Shown here: piece after piece, positions 15,876 through 22,256 of the stretch
Layout: each line of letters starts with the position of its first letter
Position numbering within the stretch: position 1 is the first letter of the stretch
Origin: Gammaproteobacteria bacterium
Lineage (GTDB): Bacteria > Pseudomonadota > Gammaproteobacteria > Methylococcales > Methylomonadaceae
Assembly (NCBI GenBank): GCA_024511045.1
Contig: JANEMG010000002.1
Span: forward strand, 1 to 22,884
Length of the DNA: 22,884 bases
Reading direction: 5' to 3'
Made by a program: the position numbers and the translations under genes
Notes under the pieces: generated by a model
What the model was told of the DNA's origin: nothing
Database searches by the model: none
The model's input: the letters and a program-made list of their open reading frames with translations, nothing else

Positions 15876-16071
15876 AAAACACCATTATAAGGCAATGCGC
15901 TATCCCGTTCTGGCTAAGTCACCAGGAAAAAATAACTTGAACATCTTGCATCTCGCCTTCATGCCATCTTTGGCCGAACCTCAATCACAGAATCCTCAAC
16001 GTAGCGCTGCTACGCCTGCGGTTCCGCTCAATCGGTTCGATCAAATCTGACCTGAATTCGAGCGCAATATT
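15876..16071. other. Non-coding insert-like stretch between jetB and jetA
   Basis: About 200 bases with no credible gene. A perfect hairpin CGTAGC-GCT-GCTACG lies at 16000-16014. The surrounding text (CCTCAACGTAGCGCTGCTAC, then CGCCTGCGG) resembles short dispersed hairpin repeats found in other proteobacteria, but there is no second copy in this window. It adds to the unusual distance between jetA and jetB. Confidence 0.3.
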
Positions 16072-16079
16072 GTCCAACT
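16072..16079. repeat. Target-site duplication, left side of MITE copy A
   Basis: GTCCAACT, identical to 16224-16231 on the other side of the element. An 8-bp duplication fits many DDE transposases. Confidence 0.8.
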
Positions 16080-16223
16080 GTAACTACTCACCCATAGTAA
16101 AACAAGCCCCTATGGGTGGTCTGTGGAGGAAGTGTCTTTGGCAGGGATGCCAAAGTCAAGCCTGCAGGGATGTATTCACGGCGTCTTCCGGAACAGACTA
16201 CCCATAAGGGCCCGAGTAGTTAC
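16080..16223 (+). mobile_element. MITE-like element, copy A (144 bp)
   Basis: The ends are perfect 10-bp inverted repeats, GTAACTACTC (16080-16089) and GAGTAGTTAC (16214-16223). The inverted similarity continues imperfectly inward (CTATGGGTGGTCTGT against CTTATGGGTAGTCTGT read from the other end). Perfect 8-bp direct repeats flank it: GTCCAACT at 16072-16079 and 16224-16231, the footprint of a transposition event. An internal perfect hairpin CTTTGGCA-GGGA-TGCCAAAG lies at 16136-16155. It encodes no transposase. A second copy, in the opposite orientation, lies at 21159-21303. The insertion is 4 bases beyond the jetA stop codon. Confidence 0.88.
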
Positions 16224-16231
16224 GTCCAACT
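16224..16231. repeat. Target-site duplication, right side of MITE copy A
   Basis: GTCCAACT, identical to 16072-16079. It ends 4 bases before the jetA stop codon on the plus-strand coordinate scale. Confidence 0.8.
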
Positions 16232-16235
16232 TATT

Positions 16236-17723
16236 TTACCTGGCTCCTATAAAAATGATGCGCGGCAGCCTGGCCTTGCGTGTCACGGTACGGCCGGCAG
16301 CATCTTCGGCCTGCCAGGCAATCCAGTCCTCGACAGTTTCATCGACGACCATTTTGAAGCGGCTGCCGTCATGCTCCTCACTGGCCAGTTCCAGGTAGGC
16401 CAGCAGTTCCGCCAGGCCGAGCTGCAGCGGGCGGGTGCGGCACAATTCGGTCAGCGCGATCTGGGACTTGTTCTGCAGGGACTGGCGGATATGCCGGGCC
16501 AGTTCTGCCTTGTCCACGACCACCTGGGAAAACAGCGCGTCGGCATCGAGATTTTCATCGCCTTCCTGCAGCTGGGTGTTGGCCAGTCTGATTTTCAGCG
16601 GCGGCTTGTACAGGGGCTTTTCCATGGGCAGCTCGATGCCGGCCGAGACGTCATCGATAAACAGGAAATCCCCGGCGGTCGCGCTGGAAAACAGGTCTTC
16701 CCGCATGTCCAGGGTTTTGCTTTCGATGCCGCGCAGAATCTCCATGATGCGCTTGTTTTCCAGCCACGCCTGATCGTCCAGGAAGCGGCGCAACTGCTGC
16801 GACAACAGTGCCACGGTGCGTTGGGTATGTTCACCGGCTTCCAGCCAGTCATAATGGATGCGCCGGGTGCGTTTGTCGGGTTTGAGGGCATCGATGGCGG
16901 GCAGTTCCAGCACCTGCTCCAGCATCTCGGTGAATTGCTCCTGACGCTGGGGTGACATCAGAAAGTCCCAGAAGGCCCGGAAGCTGTTGCCCTGGTCGGA
17001 TTCGGCGATGGCGTCGCGGTCGCCCATGATGGTTTCCAGCAGTTCGCCCTTTTGTTTGTCCCATTGAGCGATCTGTTCGCGTACATTGCGGTCCAGCTGC
17101 CGGAAATTGTATTCCACCTCGCGAAAATCCGACAGCAGTTCCCGTGCCTGCTGATTGAACTGCATGAAGCGGTCCTTCAGCGCGGTGTCGTCCAGCATGC
17201 TGACCTGCCCCTGCACCACCTGGGCGATTTCCCGGTCGAGCTCCTCGCGGCGTTTCTGCAGTTCCCTGAGGCGCGTTTCCGGGTCGGCATGGCTGCCTTC
17301 GTGCAATTGCCGGAGCAGGTCGAAGAGCATCAGCAGGCGCGATTCGGTGCCGACGAAACTGCGCTGGTTCAGCGATTCCAGCCATTGGATCGCTTTTTCG
17401 GTGGCCGGGGTCAAATCGAACTGCACCTCATCGGAATCCTGCCGGTAAAATTTGCGCAGCCAGCCTTTTTCCGGTGCCGCCCAGTCGTTCAGATAGTCCA
17501 GCGCCGATTTGGGGAACTTGTCCGCACCCAATTGTTCGCGCAGTACAAACAGTTCGTCTTCCAAAGCCTCGACCAGGTCCGACTGGGGCATGACGCGCAT
17601 GTTGCGGCTGACGAAGACCTTGTCGAAGAAACTGGCGATCAGGGGCGCATGGGGGCTGGTGAGCAGCCGCCAGGCAGGGTGCTTGCTGCGCAGGGAGTCC
17701 AGGGTCGAATAGTCGAGGGGCAT
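16236..17723 (-). CDS. jetA: JetA, kleisin-like subunit (DUF3375) of type I Wadjet
   Basis: A 495-residue protein of the DUF3375 family, the MukF-like kleisin of the Wadjet motor. The opening MPLDYSTLDSLRSKHPAWRL and the following SPHAPLIASFFDKVFV are typical, as are WLRKFYRQDSDEVQFDLTPATEKAIQWLESL (about residues 90-120) and the central helical coiled-coil region (RELQKRREELDREIAQVVQGQVSML). The C-terminal winged-helix-like part (residues 380-495) ends in TRKARLPRIIFIGAR. The length is normal for the family, so the MITE just downstream has not truncated it. It is the first gene of the operon and has its own promoter with a palindrome about 100 bases upstream. Wadjet jetA is normally close to jetB; here the gap is 441 bases. 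No strong ribosome site is visible before the ATG. Confidence 0.9.
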   Translation of the reverse strand: MPLDYSTLDSLRSKHPAWRLLTSPHAPLIASFFDKVFVSRNMRVMPQSDLVEALEDELFVLREQLGADKFPKSALDYLNDWAAPEKGWLRKFYRQDSDEVQFDLTPATEKAIQWLESLNQRSFVGTESRLLMLFDLLRQLHEGSHADPETRLRELQKRREELDREIAQVVQGQVSMLDDTALKDRFMQFNQQARELLSDFREVEYNFRQLDRNVREQIAQWDKQKGELLETIMGDRDAIAESDQGNSFRAFWDFLMSPQRQEQFTEMLEQVLELPAIDALKPDKRTRRIHYDWLEAGEHTQRTVALLSQQLRRFLDDQAWLENKRIMEILRGIESKTLDMREDLFSSATAGDFLFIDDVSAGIELPMEKPLYKPPLKIRLANTQLQEGDENLDADALFSQVVVDKAELARHIRQSLQNKSQIALTELCRTRPLQLGLAELLAYLELASEEHDGSRFKMVVDETVEDWIAWQAEDAAGRTVTRKARLPRIIFIGAR

Positions 17724-17809
17724 GGGTGTTCAGAGGGTTTGCTTGCTGGAGATTGATTCGGTCGGCCGGAGAAAAAGATTGCCGGGGTGTGATCCTGCAG
17801 CAACATCCG

Positions 17810-17837
17810 ATTGTACAGGAAAAAGTATCCTGTTCAA
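17810..17837 (-). promoter_or_regulatory. Candidate jetA promoter
   Basis: Read on the minus strand: -35 TTGAAC (17837-17832), a 16-base spacer, -10 TACAAT (17815-17810). Transcription would start near 17803, giving an approximately 80-base leader before the jetA ATG at 17723. The boxes are good but not perfect matches to the sigma-70 consensus. Confidence 0.55.
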
Positions 17838-17844
17838 CAGGATA
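17815..17844. promoter_or_regulatory. Candidate operator: palindrome over the jetA promoter
   Basis: TATCCTGTT-C-AACAGGATA is a perfect 19-bp odd palindrome at 17826-17844. A third half-site, ACAGGA, lies at 17815-17820, so the order is ACAGGA, TCCTGT (17828-17833), ACAGGA (17837-17842). The array covers the -35 box, the spacer and one base of the -10 of the jetA promoter, where a bound repressor would block RNA polymerase. The cognate protein is unknown; the ParB-like product encoded divergently is one candidate by position only. Confidence 0.5.
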
Positions 17845-17877
17845 TACGCGCCCTCCATCAATATCCGGAAAGGTGCT

Positions 17878-17898
17878 GGAAACGGGACTTTGATCCCG
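17878..17898 (+). repeat. REP unit 9 (diverged)
   Basis: GGAA followed by a core with two compensating changes (ACGGGACTTTGATCCCGT), so the stem arms still match. Preservation of the arms despite sequence change suggests that the hairpin shape matters. Confidence 0.6.
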
Positions 17899-18117
17899 TG
17901 CCAGACGTGTGGCGGTTTTTCCATTTGTTGCGGGTTGTTTCGGTTGCCCGATGCCAATACGGGGCGGACCATCCATGACTCCAGACCGTGCTGAAGAAAA
18001 ATGACTCACCAGAGTACCAGCGTGATAGGCGTAGCGTAAAATTACCGGTAGAATAAGCCGCTGTCACCCGTAACTGATTTTTCATCCCGAAACAACATCC
18101 TGTCAAGAGAACACACA

Positions 18118-18921
18118 ATGCTGGCTACCAAGCGTTACGAATACCTGCCCATCGAACAAATCGAATTTCACCATGCCCTGACCAATCATCGCGACCTGGA
18201 TCGTTCCAAGGTTGCGCATCTCGAGAGGGACATCATTCGCAATGGCTTGCTGGAACCTCTGGTGGTGTGGGAACGCAACGGAAAAGAATATTATCTGGTG
18301 GGGGGATTCCATCGGATGGAAGCGATTCAGGGCATCCGCCAGTCGCACCCTGGATATTTCGACCGGATCGATGTGCGTATCGTTGCCGGGGATCCGGACG
18401 AAATCAAGGCGCTCAATCTCAAGCTCAATTCCGACCGCGTCGACACGCGGATAACGGATTATTTCCAGACCATCATCTATCTCAACAATGCCAATTGGGC
18501 CAAGGACCGCATCGGCGAGTTCTTCGACAAAAGCGTCAGCTGGATCGACGACATCATACGCTATGCCCCGCTGACCACCGAAGCGATGCGTGAAAAGCTC
18601 GCCAGCGGCGAACTTTCCTGGACGCGGGCCAAGGAAATTCTGCGCAAGAGCCTGAAGGCGCCGGCCGGTAATGAAAAAGAGATCATCGAGAAGGAGCTGT
18701 CGAAGCCGGTGCGGCCGGTTGCCAAGCCGCTGCCCATGCAGTCGACGATCAAGCGCGTGTCGAATGTCTTGAATTCAGAGCCCAAACGGACGTTCAAGGT
18801 TGACACCCGGGACCTTTATTCACTGCTGGTGACGCTGCGTGGAAAAAATGTCGAGCAGGAACATATCGATCGTGTACGCACGGCTTTTCCGATACTATGG
18901 GATGAAGACCAGGGCCGCTAG
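18118..18921 (+). CDS. ParB/Srx-superfamily DNA-binding protein
   Basis: A 267-residue protein. The N-terminal 100 residues match the ParB nuclease-like/CTPase fold: YLPIEQIEFH, VAHLERDIIRNGLLEPLVVW, and GGFHRMEA (about 61-68) in place of the GERRxxA motif of chromosomal ParB. Residues about 125-180 form a ParB-type helix-turn-helix (WAKDRIGEFFDKSVSWIDDIIRYAPL, then REKLASGELSWTRAKEILRKS). The C-terminal 80 residues are basic and lack a classical ParB dimerisation ending. There is no parA next to it, so a chromosomal partition role is unlikely; a stand-alone regulator or accessory DNA-binding protein is more plausible. It is transcribed away from the Wadjet operon, which makes a functional link possible but unproven. 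A weak AAGAGAA lies before the ATG. Confidence 0.82.
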   Translation: MLATKRYEYLPIEQIEFHHALTNHRDLDRSKVAHLERDIIRNGLLEPLVVWERNGKEYYLVGGFHRMEAIQGIRQSHPGYFDRIDVRIVAGDPDEIKALNLKLNSDRVDTRITDYFQTIIYLNNANWAKDRIGEFFDKSVSWIDDIIRYAPLTTEAMREKLASGELSWTRAKEILRKSLKAPAGNEKEIIEKELSKPVRPVAKPLPMQSTIKRVSNVLNSEPKRTFKVDTRDLYSLLVTLRGKNVEQEHIDRVRTAFPILWDEDQGR

Positions 18922-19127
18922 TCGGGACTGACATTACGGCATTTCAGCAAAGACTCGAACTCGAGGTGCGCCGCAAAAAACAGGGCTTCAACAGCAGCGG
19001 CGCTTTGATGGGTATTCGAGCCTGGCGGATGAAGGGAATCCCGGCAGGGCAATAATTCCCGCCAGGGCGGCAGGATGTTCCAGGCCGATTGCCGGGACGC
19101 ATTGCGGGTTGACTGGGTAGCTGGCAG
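18922..19127. other. Convergent gap between the ParB-like and M14-like genes
   Basis: About 200 bases without a gene. An inverted repeat, GGGAAT near 19034 with ATTCCC near 19055, could form a terminator-like hairpin, but no T run follows. Nothing else stands out. Confidence 0.3.
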
Positions 19128-20570
19128 CTATTCGGAATCGACGGCTGGCAGGGTGTTTTTTTCTTTCAACACCGGCTTGGTCCTGGTCAGCTTCTGTTTG
19201 TTCTCCAGCGTGACCTGGGAGGAATGATTGTCTGCGGTTTCGGGCTCTTCTGTCGCCTCTGACTGTTCGGCGATCACCTTTTCATCGGCCTGGATGCCGA
19301 TGTGAAAGGCGGCGAAACCGGGCATGACGAATTGGTTCAATGCCATGCCGATGATCCGGCCTTTGAAAGGGGAAACCACGGTTTTGCGTACGTTGGTAAT
19401 GGGATCGGTAATGGTGCCCAGCTGTTCTCCGGGGTCGACCTTCTTTCCCAGTTCGACCTCACTGAACAGGATACCTCCCTGGTTTGCCCGTACCCAGACG
19501 GACTTGTAGTAAATGGGTTCCGGATCACCCCAGAAACTGGAGTAATCATACATGCCGAGTTTGTTCATCAGGGTGCGGATGCCTTTTACGCCGTGCGCCA
19601 CCTGCTCTTCCTGGAGGCGCATGGGTTCGCCAGCTTCCAGGGTGACGGCAGGAATGCCGATGTCGACTGCCGCGCGTCGCAGCGTGCCGATCGCCCCCTT
19701 GCTCTGCACGATGACCGTCGCCCCAAACCCTTCGGTGATTTCGACGACTTCCGGTTTGCTCAGGTCGGCGCGCAATTGGGGAAGGTTGGTGCGATAGAAT
19801 GAGCCGGTATGCAGATCGACGAGGGCGTCGCATCTGGAGATGATTTCCTGAAAAAACGAATGGGCGATTCTCGCGGCGGAACTGCCATTGGGGTCTCCGG
19901 GGAAAAAACGGTTCAGATCCCGCCTGTCGGACAGGTAGCGGGAGGCGCGCCGGAATCCCTGGAGGTTGACGATGGGTACGCCGACCACGGTGCCGGATAA
20001 TTTGTCCACTTTCAGATTGTAGAGTACCCGGCGGACGATTTCGATGCCATTCAGTTCATCGCCATGCACGGCCGCAGTCAGGCAAAGCACTGGCCCCGGC
20101 TTGACCCCGTTGACGACCAGCACCGGCGTCGGCGCGGAAATGCCCTGAAAAGACTGTTCCGGCAGCCAGGACAAGCGTGTGGAGGTGCCGGGTGCGATCT
20201 CGGCGCCCAGCATCAGAAAGGGCCGCTTGTGAAGTGGTTCCTTGCTGCCGCTGTCGTCCACAGGATCCGCTGACGTGCCAGAAGCCGCGGGTTCGGTGTC
20301 CGACGTTTGCGTTGGCGCAACGATCTCGCCCGGGCTGATCGGTTTTTCCAGATCGACATTTTTTGCTCTCGGGGCGGCGGCGACAACTTCCGGAATATCT
20401 CCGGGATTCCTCCTGTCCTTTGCTTTGGTCAAGGAGGGGCTTGCACCCCGATTGCTGTCGGCATCGGCCGTAGCCCCATCAGGGGCGGTTTTTATAGCCG
20501 GTACGACGATAGCCGGCAAAACACCCGGTTTATTGGCGGCTGTCGGATCGTTTATGCGGGGGGGCGGCAA
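19128..20570 (-). CDS. Succinylglutamate desuccinylase/aspartoacylase-family (M14) metalloprotein, N-terminus frameshifted
   Basis: The frame is open from a TTG at 20570 and gives 480 residues. The first 115 are low-complexity and rich in A, P, D and T, probably a flexible linker. The catalytic domain follows: CLTAAVHGDELNGIEIVRR (HxxE zinc ligands at H169 and E172), PIVNLQGFRRASRYLSDRRDLNRFFPG, VDLHTGSF (third ligand H254), and VTLEAGEPM with a likely catalytic Glu. The C-terminal beta domain (FKGRIIGMALNQFVMPGFAAFHIG) resembles the lid of the AstE/aspartoacylase group. These enzymes hydrolyse amide bonds of N-acyl amino acids or small conjugates. Just upstream, in another frame, is a signal peptide that would be joined by loss of one C from the seven-C run at 20558-20564 (20571-20631). 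The true product is therefore probably exported. The substrate is unknown and no partner gene is adjacent. Confidence 0.85.
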   Translation of the reverse strand: MPPPRINDPTAANKPGVLPAIVVPAIKTAPDGATADADSNRGASPSLTKAKDRRNPGDIPEVVAAAPRAKNVDLEKPISPGEIVAPTQTSDTEPAASGTSADPVDDSGSKEPLHKRPFLMLGAEIAPGTSTRLSWLPEQSFQGISAPTPVLVVNGVKPGPVLCLTAAVHGDELNGIEIVRRVLYNLKVDKLSGTVVGVPIVNLQGFRRASRYLSDRRDLNRFFPGDPNGSSAARIAHSFFQEIISRCDALVDLHTGSFYRTNLPQLRADLSKPEVVEITEGFGATVIVQSKGAIGTLRRAAVDIGIPAVTLEAGEPMRLQEEQVAHGVKGIRTLMNKLGMYDYSSFWGDPEPIYYKSVWVRANQGGILFSEVELGKKVDPGEQLGTITDPITNVRKTVVSPFKGRIIGMALNQFVMPGFAAFHIGIQADEKVIAEQSEATEEPETADNHSSQVTLENKQKLTRTKPVLKEKNTLPAVDSE

Positions 20571-20631
20571 ATACCCGCGGCAAGACGGAATCAGCCAGCA
20601 GCAGCGCTAGAATTATTAGTTGACGCCGCAC
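20571..20631 (-). other. Out-of-frame signal peptide of the M14-like gene
   Basis: From a GTG at 20631 (ACAGG about 9 bases upstream) the frame encodes a basic start (VRRQ), a hydrophobic core (LIILALLLADSVLP) and a cleavage-like VFAAPP, a textbook Sec signal. It then runs into a C7 tract and closes shortly afterwards (TAA at about 20540). With six C the frame continues exactly into RINDPTAANKPG of the main product. This may be a sequencing error, a phase-variable tract or a real inactivating mutation. Confidence 0.7.
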
Positions 20632-21158
20632 AACAAATCGCCTGTCAGCCAAGGGGCTGGGGGGTAAAGGACGGGTTGGTTTTTTTGGCTTCGTCACAGG
20701 CTTTCCGGGTCGATGTTGCGTGCGTCAGTGAGTATGCAGTTGCTGATCATTTGCTTGGCGTGTATGCGCAATTCAATATCCGGTGTTTTTTTCCTGCCGC
20801 CGTTGCTGAGCGGGCGGTTGAAGGATAAACGCCGCTTGACAAGCGCGGCGCATACAACCCGGCTTGGGCGAAAAATTCTGCACCGGATTGACTTTAAGAA
20901 TAGTGTCAACCGAAGCGCTTTTCAAGATTCGCGGAAAATTGCACGCGTGCGTTGCCGCCAGGGGTGGCGCTGAAGCATCCTGCATTTTCCCCGGCAGGTG
21001 ACAGGGCGGACATCGGGCCAGTGTCGGGATGTGGCGGTAGACTCTGAACCGCTTGGGCAGTGTTGTCGCTTTGCCCAACGGCGATAGTGCGGAGGGGCTG
21101 TGCGAAAACTAATGCCTATGATACCCCATGTACCGGGGCTGTGTAATAATGAAATGCG
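20632..21158. other. Non-coding region upstream of the MITE and msrP
   Basis: About 530 bases without a convincing gene. A 71-codon minus-strand frame at 20694-20909 has no recognisable content. An imperfect hairpin (CGCCGCTT/AAGCGCGGCG) lies around 20830-20850. Promoters for the minus-strand M14-like gene should lie in the first part, but none is clear. Confidence 0.35.
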
Positions 21159-21303
21159 GTTACTACTCGGGGCCCCTGTGGGTGATCTGTTCCGGAAGAC
21201 GCCGTGAATACGTCCCTGCAGGCCTGGCTTTGGCATCCCTGCCAAAGACACTTCCTCCACAGACCACCTGCAGGAGCTTCTTCCGATAGGGGTGAGTAGT
21301 TAC
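21159..21303 (-). mobile_element. MITE-like element, copy B (145 bp)
   Basis: Reverse-oriented copy of the element at 16080-16223. The ends are GTTACTACTC (21159-21168, one mismatch) and GAGTAGTTAC (21294-21303). It contains the same hairpin (CTTTGGCA-TCCC-TGCCAAAG) and a conserved interior (CTGCAGG, CGGCGTCTTCCGGAACAG on the minus strand). The flanks are GAAATGCG (21151-21158) and GAAATACG (21304-21311), an 8-bp target duplication with one change, suggesting an older insertion. No coding capacity. It lies 41 bases upstream of the msrP start, so it may affect msrP expression. Confidence 0.88.
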
Positions 21304-21344
21304 GAAATACGTATTACGAAATGCGCAGATTATGAGGCAGTGCC

Positions 21345-22256
21345 ATGTTGATCAAGACAGAAACGACCATTCCCAGCAGTGAAATAACCGGCAAATCCGT
21401 GTTTTTGTCGCGCAGGAAGTTTATCCAGGCCGCCGCCGGCGCTGCAACAGCAGTATTGTCGGGCGGATTGCTGTCCACCCCGGCCCGGGCCGCTGGGAAA
21501 CGATACGCCGACGTTCCGCAGGGGCCCTATTCGGCGCAGCTGCCGGTCACCGATTTGGAATATGTGGCCAATTACACGAATTATTATGAATTCACCACCA
21601 ACAAGGAGGATTCCACCCGGCTGGCAAAGGTGCTGCCCACTTCGCCATGGACCGTGACCGTGGAAGGCGCCGCGGAAAAAACAGGCGTGTTCCATCTCGA
21701 GGATCTGTTGAAAAACCATCCGCTGCAGGAACGCATCTACCGTTTCCGCTGCGTCGAGGCATGGTCCATGGTGGTGCCGTGGATCGGCTTTCCGCTGCGG
21801 GATCTGCTGAAGCGTCTGCGGCCCACCTCCAGGGCCCGCTTTGTGGAATTCACCACGCTGTACGATCCAAAGCTGATGCCCGGGCAGCGTTCTTCGGTGC
21901 TGCACTGGCCCTATGTCGAGGGTCTGCGCATCAACGAGGCCATGCATCCGCTGACGCTGCTGGCGACCGGCATGTATGACGACCCGCTGCCCAACCAGAA
22001 TGGTGCACCGCTGTGCCTGATCGTACCCTGGAAATATGGCTTCAAGAGCATCAAGGCCATCGTCAGAATCCGCCTGCTGCAGGACATGCCGAAGACGGCC
22101 TGGAACAGGAGCGCGCCCGGTGAATACGGGTTTTACGCCAACGTCAACCCCCATGTGCCTCATCCGCGCTGGAGCCAGAGGACGGAGCTGTTCAATGGCT
22201 ATGCCGAGCAGGTGGCATCACTTTACACGGGCATGGATCTGAAAAAATATTTCTGA
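21345..22256 (+). CDS. msrP: MsrP, periplasmic protein-methionine-sulfoxide reductase, molybdopterin subunit
   Basis: A 303-residue MsrP (YedY) of normal length. It carries a twin-arginine signal (SRRKFIQAA at 22-30, hydrophobic stretch, cleavage after PARA near residue 49), as expected for a cofactor-loaded protein exported by Tat. The molybdenum-ligating cysteine is in YRFRCVEAWSMVVPWIGFPL (Cys136). Other family marks are VEFTTLYDP, LPNQNGAPLCLIVPWKYGFKS and the ending near NVNPHVPHPRWSQ. It reduces methionine sulfoxide in periplasmic proteins, with electrons from the membrane partner MsrQ. GAGG lies 7 bases before the ATG. The MITE copy B sits directly upstream and no strong promoter could be identified between them. 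msrQ follows with no gap. Confidence 0.95.
   Translation: MLIKTETTIPSSEITGKSVFLSRRKFIQAAAGAATAVLSGGLLSTPARAAGKRYADVPQGPYSAQLPVTDLEYVANYTNYYEFTTNKEDSTRLAKVLPTSPWTVTVEGAAEKTGVFHLEDLLKNHPLQERIYRFRCVEAWSMVVPWIGFPLRDLLKRLRPTSRARFVEFTTLYDPKLMPGQRSSVLHWPYVEGLRINEAMHPLTLLATGMYDDPLPNQNGAPLCLIVPWKYGFKSIKAIVRIRLLQDMPKTAWNRSAPGEYGFYANVNPHVPHPRWSQRTELFNGYAEQVASLYTGMDLKKYF

Larger units (their letters stand above)
17724..18117. other. Divergent intergenic region between jetA and the ParB-like gene
   Basis: Holds the jetA promoter and operator (17810-17844) and REP unit 9 (17878-17898). The 200 bases before the ParB-like gene show no clear promoter; TAGAAT at 18049-18054 could be a -10, but no matching -35 was found. 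Confidence 0.4.

Noticed and set aside
16116..16955. 279-codon plus-strand frame across the MITE and the jetA C-terminus
   Set aside because: It starts inside a mobile element and then runs antisense to jetA.
18922..18939. TCGGGACTGACATTACGG after the ParB-like gene as a tenth REP unit
   Set aside because: Only the first nine bases match and no second stem arm is present.
20694..20909. 71-codon minus-strand frame upstream of the M14-like gene
   Set aside because: No ribosome site, no recognisable motif and an odd composition in the first half. A small gene cannot be fully excluded.
20922..21260. Two reading frames (here and at 16123-16398) that share an MEEVSLAGMP start and look like a conserved small protein
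   Set aside because: The similarity comes from the two MITE copies; outside the repeat the frames are unrelated.
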